Origin: Apostichopus parvimensis
Lineage: Eukaryota > Echinodermata > Holothuroidea > Aspidochirotida > Stichopodidae
DNA: 46,259 nucleotides
NCBI GenBank assembly: GCA_000934455.1
Contig: KN890733.1
Coordinates: forward strand, 5,093-51,351
Direction: 5' to 3'
In this document: one piece after another, positions 22,507 through 34,000 of the stretch
How the letters are laid out: every line of letters begins with the position of its first letter
Numbering within the stretch: position 1 is the first letter of the stretch
Position numbers and translations under genes: made by a program
Notes under the pieces: model-generated
The model's database searches: none
Told to the model about the DNA's origin: nothing
The model's input: the letters and a program-made list of their open reading frames with translations, nothing else

Positions 22507-22620
22507 TTGGCAGAGGGAGGGCTCCTTGTTTAGGAACCCGGTGACTAGAGGGCTTATGAGTCAAATCCCAGAAGAATATTCCTTTTGTGGGGAAAATCTC
22601 AGTCACCGTGAATTAAATTT
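22507..22620 (+). mobile_element. Possible tRNA-derived SINE fragment
   Basis: A TTGGCAGAGGG stretch (22507-22517) resembles a pol III A box. GAGTCAAATCC (22558-22568) matches a B box at about 8 of 11 positions, with normal tRNA-like spacing. A small stem (TCC ... GGA) around a 7-nt loop lies between them. Arms for a true tRNA are not evident. No poly-A or tandem tail and no target duplication was identified. Confidence 0.3.
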
Positions 22621-23662
22621 ATTTAAATAATAACATTTTTAGTTGTTCTTAGCGTAAGGGTACATCCCGGCAGGGTGGGATTGTCAGGTCTGGAGCAACC
22701 TGCCATTGTTAATATATAGTTACCAGTATTCAATAATAAGCTTCCAAAATGCGTGGTTTGCTTGTCTTCCTCATCAATATCAATATACCAAAATAATATT
22801 GTCTGTTATGATTAAAAAATAATTTCTAGCTAACCTGCAGATGCCGTGCCCTGCACGGCTCGATCAGGATTTTTCATTCTAACCATCATCAAATGGGTTC
22901 GCATTTCCACGAAACAGTAATATATGGCGAAGCAGAAACATTATAAAACTTGAGAGGAGTAAGATGATTGTTGCAAATCAGTTTCAAGAATTTCGTTCAG
23001 TAAAGTCATGAACATGTGGACATGTGGTCCATCAAAGTAAAAGTCAATGTTACGATTCAAGCTGCATGAGTCACGGTTGCAATAGTCCCAACTTTTTTAA
23101 GGGCACGTCAGGTTGTGCATCATTAGCAATACCATTGTAATGCGGTGTCTTTTATTTCACTGCATAATCGATCATGTTGCCTATATTTTAAAGGAGACAC
23201 AAACACAAACATCATGATTGATCTATGAGATAGATATAGCTGTCATGAACAACTTCCTCACATAGCTCAGAAATATTTTATTCCAGTTAGGAAATATCAC
23301 CAATTAAATATGTCTTCACATGTGACTTGTATGAAGACTTGATCAAGTCTAAACATGACATCATCGAGCCACATGTACTTAATTTTGTTTTTATCTTTTT
23401 AAGTTTTTAAGTTACATTTTTTATTTACAAATGGCAACTCCCGGACACGACTTTTAAACTAGGATATTTCCCAAACGGAAGAAAGATCTCTTACATAATT
23501 ATCAGCTAAAGTTGATGCATGGTTGGGTGTGTGTCCCTTTACCCCCGCCCTCCCCACAATTTAGCGAATGTTTGCAAAATTTCTGTCATTGGAAAACCAA
23601 GTAGCCCATGAGCGTAGGAACAGGAACAAAAATACGTTCAATTTCAATTGTGCGTGTGGAGG

Positions 23663-23964
23663 CAGTGGCGGAGCGTCCATATAGTCAGGGGGGGGGGGCG
23701 AATGCCCCCCTGACGGACTCAAATGGACNNNNNNNNNNNNNNNNNNNNNNNNNNNNNNNNNNNNNNNNNNNNNNNNNNCTTCGTTTATCTGCAAATTAGC
23801 AAGGCCCGGAAAGGGTCATTTCCGGCGATCTAGGGAGTATCTTTACTCGAAAAATTTCTGTGCGCTCTGCGCCAACCCGTGGTGGCGCTCCGCTTAGATA
23901 GTGTCGAAGGCGCCCCTACAGATCATTCTCGCCCCTCTGACCAATACCCCTAGCTCCGCCACTG
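23663..23964. mobile_element. hAT-like MITE with 8-bp TSD, interrupted by an assembly gap
   Basis: 12-bp perfect terminal inverted repeats: CAGTGGCGGAGC at 23663 and GCTCCGCCACTG ending at 23964. The element is flanked by an exact 8-bp duplication TGTGGAGG (23655-23662 and 23965-23972). TIRs of this CAGTGGCG form with 8-bp TSDs are typical of hAT non-autonomous elements. Inside lies a short G9/C6 palindrome-like pair and a 50-N gap. No transposase coding is seen. Confidence 0.88.
23729..23778. other. Assembly gap (50 N)
   Basis: Exactly 50 N residues inside the MITE, next to G/C homopolymers. The round length suggests a placeholder, so true element length is unknown. Confidence 1.
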
Positions 23965-23990
23965 TGTGGAGGGAAGGGTTGGGGGGGGGG

Positions 23991-24256
23991 GATTGGCGTC
24001 GCCAGACATTTCAATCTAAGTGGGCACAGGGAGGGCACAGCACTTAATTAGGGGGATATCCTGGGGAAGGGGTGTAAGGGGAGGGGTATAACCCCCTTTT
24101 GGGAAATTTGAGAAATTTTTGATCAATTTAGGGTCCTTAGATGTAAATCTACAAATCGCATCTGAGGGGGGAGAACACCTGGGGTGGCACCATTTTTGGG
24201 GGAGGGCATGTCCGACCCCCCCCCCCCCCCAGGCCACCCCTTGACCGACGCCATTG
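23991..24256. mobile_element. Second MITE-like element, TGGCGTCG termini
   Basis: ATTGGCGTCG at the left end and CGACGCCATTG at the right end share an 8-bp inverted core (TGGCGTCG). The interior is G/C-tract rich, with runs of G and a C run of about 14 near 24217-24230, in the same style as the neighbouring hAT-like element. No TSD could be recognised, since the left flank is a G homopolymer. It is probably a degraded hAT-type MITE. Confidence 0.5.
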
Positions 24257-25066
24257 GGTACGTGTAGTGATATGTGTTCATCCCCTAATATTTCCAGCTA
24301 TTGGACTTTTTTGGATCGTTCACCTTGCTAATCAGAATTAGCCAAAAAGCCTTTCTCGAAATCAAGTTAATACATCTTAGTTTCATATCCCCGGTGAGAT
24401 ATCGTGATTGTGACTTCACTGTTCAGGTCTGGAGTAACAACTTAGTTGTTCTACTGTAGGCTAGCTGCGAAATGAAATTGCTGTCAGGCCACACTTTCTT
24501 GTGTAAGTGCACATGAGTACTTTCTAGAACAAGTTTAGGACAGTAACTTTCTTACTGAGTACAAAGACGTAGCAGAGAAGCAGCATGAGGGAAGGGGTCT
24601 ACTTATAAATGATGGACCATATTAAAAGGGGAAGACATTTCCAGGGACGAAACGGGGAATATGCCACAAACATTTTCTTTACCCCTCCCCAGAGAACGGA
24701 CTTTATCAAAATGTTTCGCCCCACCCATGAAATTCGAATATGTAACAGAGGGTAAAGGCGCGTTAATTCAAATTAAATTAACTGACTCTTAAAATAAGGA
24801 AAACATTGGTTTTCTCCTTCCTCGGCAAAGGCTGGGTATACGCGCCTGCATTTCACGTCGTTTTATCATCCAACCTCACAAATAGCAGTTTCCAAGTCCC
24901 GCGTTGTTTTGTATATGGGTCCATGCATGGATCATAGAAATTGAACTACTTCAATTTCTATAGCACGGAAACACTCAGATTCCAGTGCCTATTCCGTAGA
25001 TTTATAAATCCGGCGGCAACTTCAAAAGCTACAAACTAAGGTGGTATTTGGAAACGACAATAACCA
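24257..25066 (+). other. Intergenic and RAD52 upstream region / 5' UTR
   Basis: No other gene. The stretch of about 24835-25020 has several CpGs and lies just before the RAD52 ATG, so it probably holds the promoter and transcription start. No TATA box is evident. Confidence 0.4.
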
Positions 25067-28000
25067 ATGGATAATAACTCAACAAAAAACAACGGTTTTG
25101 GGAAGGTATGTTTATGAACTATTTCTTACAAGCTGCTATTTAATGCAAAAACTTGACCGAACCGTAATGAATATATGCTTTGTAAACTGCAACTGTAGCT
25201 GAATGTATTATTGCGAATCGATAGTAACTTTGATGAATAACCCATTGCACGAAATGATTTACATGTAGGCTAAATGAGTTAGACCTAGCCTAGGCTATAT
25301 AGTTACAAAAGGCCCAACAGTTAGTCTAACGGAAGCAAAGTCTAACTTACGTTAGGTTGTGATGTTACTGTTGTTGTATTAGAATGACTTGATGCACTAC
25401 ATTCCGTCACATAATTGGCTCTACAAGTTACAAAGTAACTTATCATGTAATAAATTGCGCTATAAATGAAAGTTAAGTTGAGGGTAGCCCTAGGACTTAC
25501 GAGTATAACTGAGAACATTCAATCAGGCTGAGCTTCCAGGGTTCCAGCTCATGTACTGCAATCTTCACTAACTCTTTTATGACAAGATATTGATTTCAGG
25601 AAGTAAGAAATCATTTCTTTTTAAACATAAACAGCAGCAGGATAGTTAGACAACTCTAAGAGACACAATAAAGAGAAACATTTTCTTTTGTGTCAATATC
25701 TAAGTGAATTGGGAGGAAATATACTTATCCTTACCACCAAACAAAGGTGATGATGACAAATATAACATTTTCTGAAGTTTCGATTAAACTCCATTCAGAA
25801 AGCAAAGCAACTAAATGTGCATTCATGCACTCTTTTCTGAAAAATAAAGATAAATACACCCCCTGTTTAAGAAATTTGGTTAAAAAACATAATTCGACCT
25901 GACAGTCCAAGTTTAAAGATGTAATGTTTTCTACTAATTGTGGCAATCATAATGCCATTAAATATTCACCCCATTCAGACCACTGAATAACCTACTGTAA
26001 GAAGTACAATGCAACGGCAAACAAATTTCATTACAAAAATCTGAAAATCTGTAAAATTTCCAACAAACCACAGCAGAAACTCGGAGTTGCATTGATTTGT
26101 GGCAACCTTTTAGCGATTTCAGTTTTGGTTGCTATGCTTATCCTGTTGCTGTAATTCATTTTGTCGTAAAGATTGATCAATGTTCAAAACAGTGACAGAT
26201 TGAGTATTATAGTATAGGATCAACATGAAGGAGGCCTCATTTTTCTTGACTACTATGGTTAGTAAACGTACTAATTTATCATTACTGCTTCTTTCAGTGT
26301 TTTTGTTTACTTCTATTATTAGATAGAATTTACCTTAGAAGAGCATGATGCCATTCAGAAAGCTTTGCGTCAAAAGTTGGGTCCTGGTTTTATAAGTCAG
26401 AGAAGTGGACCAGGAGGCCAAAAGGTATGCAGTAAAATTACAATTTTAATGATGAAAATGTTCATATGATAGATTACATTTCTACTTTTTGGTTTTACTC
26501 AGAGCTATAGTTTCTATCCTTTGTGATTTACACAAAGGCTTTCTAAAGTTGCACAAAAATGCAATGGTGTTTACCTTTGCAATTATAATTCTAAATAGTT
26601 TTGGTGAGCTTTCACTGTACCATCGGAACTTTAAAAATGGTAATCCATTATATATCGTGAAAATTTTTCACAGTTTCTTGTTCTCATTTCATCATATTTA
26701 TATCATTTTTGTCAGCTTGCCTACATTGAAGGGTGGAAACTGGTTCAGTTGGCCAATGAGCTCTTTGGGTTTAATGGTTGGTCTCACTCTGTGACTAACC
26801 AAAGTGTTGGTAAGTTTGATGGTTATAAAGTGAAAGGGATTGTTTTAAACATTAAACATCAGAATTTTAACTGATTCATTACTTACAGTAAGTATTTCAA
26901 AAACTCTAACCCTGTTGTCATTGTTGCAACCACTTAAACAATTTTTAGTATTGCTTTTATATAGACCAATGATTTGTCTGCACTGTGTATGTCATTGGAG
27001 CTAAGCTATTTGCTATTGAAGTTTCCTATTCCCATATTGTAGTATTGTCAGAAATATTTAAAAAAAAATCTGCTAAATTCAATTGAATGATGATTTGCCA
27101 AAAACTGAGGCTGGCCATTTTAATGAATTGAATGTTCTAAAACATTCTCACCTTGATGCAGTGAGTCCAGGAACATAACAAGCTTGAAAGGTGTATATAG
27201 ATATATTACAAATTAAGCATAATGCATTTCACATAGTAGATATTAGTATGATCAGTATGAAATTTAGCTACTTGCCTGTTGCAATAAATGCTTTGTCTTA
27301 TCTTGCAGATTTTGTTGATCACATGAATGGGAAGTTTTATGTTGGAGTGACTTCTCAAGTCAGAGTTCAACTTAAGGTATCGTAGCAATTATTTCTTCAT
27401 ATCTGTTATTTTTTCTTCAGTGCTAGTCTTTGTAAACGCTCCATCAATACAATCAATCCTATATTTTGTTAGGATGGGGGTGGGGTCAGGGAGGACTGAT
27501 GGATGGTTTCAAGAGGGAGATGAATGCAAGTTTTCATGGCACCACAGCAAATTGTCTTTGACACTGACTGATGCTTGAAGGGCTGATTTAGTCAACAAAT
27601 CAATGAAAGAGAGTTGAATGTTTTTTTTCTCCATTTAAAAGTGAATTGTGATTACAGATTACCTTTCCTTAGTGTTTTTTTTTTTACTCAAAGCAGATGG
27701 TTGTATCTCTTACATGAACAGAGCATAGTTTGCAACTGTTTACATCAGAGACTCATGAAAGATGTTGTAAGCACTTCTAAAGCCAACATTCTGTTTATAG
27801 CATTACCAGAGTTTATACCATAAACAGAGTTTATACCATAAACAAATGCATCTGCCGGCCTTGCATGTGAGTATCTTGGCAGAAGTTTTTAATTGTTGCA
27901 ACTCTCTGGGCAAGAAGAAGAAAATTTGTATGAGAAATTGCATTCATCTCATGTGTGAACCTGATGTGAAATAAAATATTGTAAACATATACTGAAGACA

Positions 28001-31000
28001 ACCTTCTGTGTGTAATGATTGGGTAGCTAGCTTACACTTAAAGGGTGTAAAGACTCGCCAAAAAGAAACGTCTAATGCCCGTAATCTGACCTAGTTTCGA
28101 ATGAGGTGTATCAGAAGTGTTAGACACCACCATCGATCCCAGAAAATACACACACAGCTTGCTACAGTCGGTAATTAGACACTAGTGTACAGTCAGTATA
28201 CATACAGTTGCGGCCAATACCCACAGCACAGTGTACAAACGATAAAGCGATGGACATCTCAGGTCCAGCTAAAGATAACAAGGTATCACGTTTCATTACT
28301 GTCTGCATTTTGTAGCGACACGAACAAAACGTCACTTGCAAGCAACGGAAAGTTAACTTTTTCAGATGGCCGCACATGGTTTGGGGCGAGTCTTCAATGC
28401 CTTTAACTGATGACAAATTTGTTCTCTATTTATCTTAGGATGGCATGTACCATGAGGATGTTGGTTATGGAGTCAGCGAAGGAATGAGATCAAAAGCGCT
28501 TTCTCTGGAAAAAGCAAGAAAGGAGGCAGTGACTGATGGCTTGAAGAGAGCTCTCAAGTAAGTCAGAGTTTGCTTTTCTTCTGTAAAAGTTTGTTCTCTG
28601 TTTTGACTTGACTACTTGAGCTTCATGTTATATAAGTTTTGGTAGTAAGTAGTAGGTTACTAACGTCCACTTCCAGATATATCGTTATATTATTATATTT
28701 GTCCTTGCCCATAAAGTGGCATTTTTAATGTTTTATTCATGTGTTGATGGAAATATATTTCTGTTGAGTTCTGAAAAGTTTCTGAAAGGCAAAATTATGA
28801 CAATTAAAAATTGATCTTATTATGTTGGTTTTCTTTTCAGTTGTTTTAGCTAATCCACTATACTAAATACAGGGCTGGAAATAAAATGAAGGCCATGGCT
28901 GTCGTAGTTTCCCAGGATGGCCTTGATGTCCTACAAAAACACCTATCATGGAAGGCCTCAAAGGCTATCGTACTCTAATTCCTTGGCTGTAATTTGGCCA
29001 CTGTGCCCTTTCACTTGAAATAAATTCCAAGTAGATTCATGAAACCATTTTACAAAATCATGAAGTCCACGAAATAAACTTACACGAGATAAAGATCAGA
29101 TAATATTAAACTATGAATCGTAGATGTGTTTTTGCATATTTAGTAAGTTTTACATTATCATAACAGAATTAATACATGATTGAACAAACCAATAGTGTGT
29201 GTTATGTGTTCTGCTACATACTCATAATATCACATTAATATCACATATTGATGTTTCTTTGGCTGTTTAGCAATAGAAATTTTTGGGCCTTGGTACCCTA
29301 AGTGCCAAACAATGTTTGGCCTTGGCGCCAACTTTATGGCCTGGTGCCCTCCCGAATTTATAAATCACTGAGGCCAAATGGCCTTACCCTCACCAAGCCT
29401 TATTTCCAGCCCTGTAAATACATGCAGGTAATGGACATGTATGCTATACTAAAAAAGCAGAAATGACAAACCTTATCTCAACTACGGATTTTTAATTACC
29501 CTTGAAACATGTTGATATCAAAATTATGTTTATAATTGAAGTACATGAATTACAGAGCATCTATTCCTCTCGATTAATCTGATAAACCAAGAAAATTTAT
29601 GACCACTGTTAGAAATTTTAGTCTCAGAGGACCAGCAGTTTATAACTCAGTTATTGCATTGCTTTCTGTTTCATATATAGTAGTATTGACACACAAATGT
29701 TATCCATTTGATTTTATAGGAGTTTTGGCCATGGGTTGGGAAACTGCTTGGGAGACAAGTCTTACTTAAATTTTATAGGAAGAGCACCTAAAGTAGTGAG
29801 TATATCGACCAGTTAATCTTGATTATATTGTCTGGAAACGTATGAATTCAATGTTAACATTTTTAAGCCGTTATGAATCAGTTGAATTATTCATCAGTCT
29901 CTTGGTCGCAGGATTGTACTTAAAACATCATGACAAGTCAAACCCTTAATACCTCTGTATTTGTTTGTTTTCCTTATTTTAGCCTCAACCAACTTTTGAC
30001 ATCAAAGATCTTAAACATTCAGACATTGACACAGCTATTGTGAAAGCAAGGCTAACTTCTCATAGGCGGACTAGTACACAATCGCCATGTCCAACAACAG
30101 CTCAGAAGCCAGTACCCTTTCTGGTACCTTCACCAGTGGACCCTATCTCTAACCCATGTACTAGAACCTCATCACCAGTATCAACAGGGGTGAGTGTCAG
30201 TCCTATGGTAACAGACGGAATGTGCAGCAACCATGTTACCCACGAACCAAGTGTACAAAGTTCAACAAGTTCGGCATTTCCACCAAAGTCTACATCAGTC
30301 ACTGCACCACCGTCTGGGATGGTGACAAAATCAGTGACCATTCCAAAGTTAACTACATCAGTATCTGCACCAAATATAGCAAAAACTGTTCCCGGTCACA
30401 ACGCCATTACAGAAGAGTACAAGTCTGGTGTCAAGTCCCTAAGTGAAGAAGAATTACAGCAAATTAAGAGCAACAGAATTAATTTGGATGGAGACGATAG
30501 TCATCAACTTCAGGAGACAGGCGCAGTGGAGAGAAAAATTCAAACTCGATCGGCAAGCAAATGGTTTGTAATAGTTTGTAATAGTTTCTACTTTTGTAAA
30601 CTTGGTCTGAAGCAATACCCAATTGATCAACAGGAGGAAAACTTCTATATAATGTCATTACCTCAGTACAGTTGTTGTTATCAAAGATACTTCAAAAATC
30701 TTATTCCTGTATTGTCACTGATGTACACATTGTCAAACTTCAGAGATTTATAGCAATTAGTTGTGTTTTGTCAGTTTTCCATATTTGTAGCCATGTTTGT
30801 GTTGATATTTGGACTGAATTTTGTTTATAAGTATCATATTTTTTACCAGAGCTAAATTTCTTGCAAACCCAGCAGCTGTCAGATTTTACTCCAACTTTCT
30901 CCAACAAAGTAAAATATGTTACTGAGGAGGCAATTAAAAAGAACATAAAAATATTCACTTTGAAACTAACAATTGACAATTTTGTTTTACATTTCTTTTG

Positions 31001-34000
31001 TTTCTTATTCCTTTGTTCTGTCCCCCCATCCCGATGCTAATCAATTTTTTAACACTCTAGAAAAACCAAAAAAAGCAAGAAAGGCAGATATTAAGATATT
31101 CCACTGATGGCCAATTATAATTTTTTTTTAAAATATACACCAAAAAAATTAACAGTTTATATTTTTCCATTTTTTCCTTGTCTTTGTTATGTTTTTGGCC
31201 CCAATGCTTAACAATTTAAGCATACCAGATGAACAAAAGAAGCAACAGAGGAAGATGCTGCAGCTACAGAAGCAACAAGAGTTCAGGGAGCAGATGAGAC
31301 GAAAACAGGAAGAGGAGATACAGAAAGATAAGGTTTAAGAAATAACTAATTTTATCTCTTTTACTTGCCTGTGAATACAGATCAAGTCAAGGTTGTAGGG
31401 GAAGGTGTTGGTCCCAGATCAAAAGGATAGAGCTTTAACTACTTCGTCAACTGAAATAACTTGAACATAAATATGGTTGTAAGAATTGAGAACTTATGAC
31501 CTTGTCTTTGTGCTCTAAAACAACAAAGTGGATTTTTAAACTCTTGGAATTGATGGAAAAGCCATGCAAATTGATAGTACCATTTTCAAGCCAGTTTTGA
31601 TATCAGGGAATTTTCCTATTCATCTATTTGTGTGTCAGTTGTGTTATCTGAGGAGATGTTTCATAAGTGATGTTTCTATACTCCTATGAGTTTCTTCAAT
31701 GACAGATAGCAGACCCAAGTCAGCAAACATTATGTTATGAACCTATCAAGGCCTTTCCATTTTAATGGCAATTTGGTAATTGCTTTTTCCTCTCTTTGTT
31801 AAGATGTAAGATTTTGTTTTTATCAAAATGTTCCTCTACATTTTTGAAGTAGTCATAGAAAGTAGCCAACTGGTGGTGCTCTTAGAGACTGCATAGTTCA
31901 CGAGAAAGGACACCAGCAGGTTTAGTGAGTCCTAGCCACTGTGGACATTGAATGATCAGAAAGTTAGTCGCACACATTAAAGGCATTGAAGACTCGCCCC
32001 AAACCATGTGCCGCCCTCTGAAAAAGTTAACTTTCCGTTGCTTGCAAGTGAAGTTTGCTTCTTGTCGCTACAAAATGCAAACAGTAATGAAACGTGATAC
32101 CTTGTTATCTTTTATCTGGACCTGAGATCAGGGAGTTCCATAACAACTCCCTACTGAGATGACCATCGCTGCTATGTACACTGTGTTGTGGGTATCGACC
32201 GTAGCTGTATGAATTGATTGTACACTAGTGTCTAATTACCAACGGTAGCAAGCTGTGTGTGTATTTTCTGGGATTGATGGTGGTGTCTAACACTTCTGTT
32301 ACACCTCATTCGAAACTAGGTCAGATTACCGGCATCAGACGTTTCTTTGTGCGCAAGTCTATACTCACTTTAAGTTCATCCATACTTTACTTTTGTAGTT
32401 AAATTTGGTTTTTTATCAGCATCACATTGATTTCTCTTGCTATCAGCATGGACTAAAAGTCTTATTAACTTTGTTTTAATTTAACCCTCTGTTATCATCT
32501 TTCTCTCTTTAGTTAAATACAGATGTATCCAATTCTTCCTCTAAGATGCAAACATCAATTTCTCCAAATCAGCTTTTTGATGGTATGTATAGTACTAAAA
32601 AGTGGAATAAAAACAAGTTAGATCCTTTAAGAATACACAATGCTGCTCAATTGGTACTTAATGTCTATTACCATACTAGTATACAATTATTCCTAATAGT
32701 AAAATCAGGGTTGTCTAGGGTCAGAAGTCACAGATCTCTTGATGAACTACCAACACGATCTGTGAGGTTATCCAAGCGTCATCTGGTTAATTTCAAAGCT
32801 TCCAGTAATACCTTCCATTTGATATTCTTCTTGTTGGACAACCACTTTAATGTATGTACAACTACAATGGAAAGACCATGTTGTCAATGCAATAAACAGA
32901 TATTTGCAGATATTTCTCGATGTGTTAGGTTTGAATGTTTTTAATCTCTCTTAGAGTCTTTACTTTTTCTTATTATTTCCTAGGTCTAGTACCAGTGGCT
33001 ACATCCACCCCTTTAGATACTTTACTACTACCCCATGGTATTAAAGCCCCAACTCCCAAGGTAACATCACCTACAGAAATTGGTAATCTTCAGGGAAATG
33101 ATGTCCTGGAAATAACAGTATTAGCAGAGGGTAAGTCATAACCTGTGTGAATAATGTAAAATTGCTATTTGTGAGCCATTGCTTCATTATTGATGCCTAG
33201 CTTACTTCCTTTTAATTAAATATTATTCACTGTACATAATGAATGTAAGACTTTGTAGTAGATGGGATATTTCCCCTTCATCATATTTTTGCAATCTCTG
33301 GTTAATGAAACCAACTATTTATCTCTACTTTCACATTCTCTTTATCTCATCACACCTACTGTTAAGCCATAAGTGTTCTCTCTTTTCCCTCCCAGTCCCG
33401 TTTTTGGTTTACCAGGACAAAGGCTTTATTTTCAATTGTTTACTATTAATTTCCTGACCATTTATGATTAAGTTCAGTTTAGGTTACAGTCTCACCTCAC
33501 CCTATCCCTACATTTTTCAATTTTGTGAATATGTTACAAACAGCGCATACATTGTTAGTGTCTGTCTGAAAAAGTTCTAGTATTTCTGCTGCATCATCTG
33601 CAGGACTGTCATAGTTTATTCATATTTCTATAATTTATACAATATATATTTCTGCAATACTTTCCTGTGTTTGCATAATTTGTACTTACCAAAAAGCCAA
33701 TTTACTATTTTGGAGAGGTATATTGTTCAAAACTGAAACTCAGTACTTGTTCTGTTGGACCTACAATACCATTTAGCATGTGTACCCAAGAATATCTTTA
33801 TCTATACACAAGGTGCTTGGATGGAGGTCGGTATTGTCAAATGACAAGCACATTTCTTCCTTTTTTTGGGGCGCAAGAAGAACTATTTGTAGCATTCCCA
33901 AGTAGCAAACGGTTTGTTGTTTATCTCTAAACCTGACAAGGTTTACAGAGTCAGGTAAAATGCCTCGATTAAATTAAACTTGAATGAATTAAACTCGATT

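Noticed and set aside
22507-22580. Functional tRNA gene
   Set aside because: Box-like words exist, but no acceptor, D or T stems of a full cloverleaf could be drawn; at best it is a SINE relic.
23561-23799. ORFs across the N gap
   Set aside because: They are artefacts of translating unknown bases between repeat fragments.
28162-28416. ORFs on both strands within MITE copy 1
   Set aside because: They fall in a non-coding MITE and are not preserved in the related copy at 31981.
30040-30753. 237-codon ORF
   Set aside because: This is RAD52 exon 7 read through its donor into intron 7; the splice at 30563 joins in phase to exon 8.
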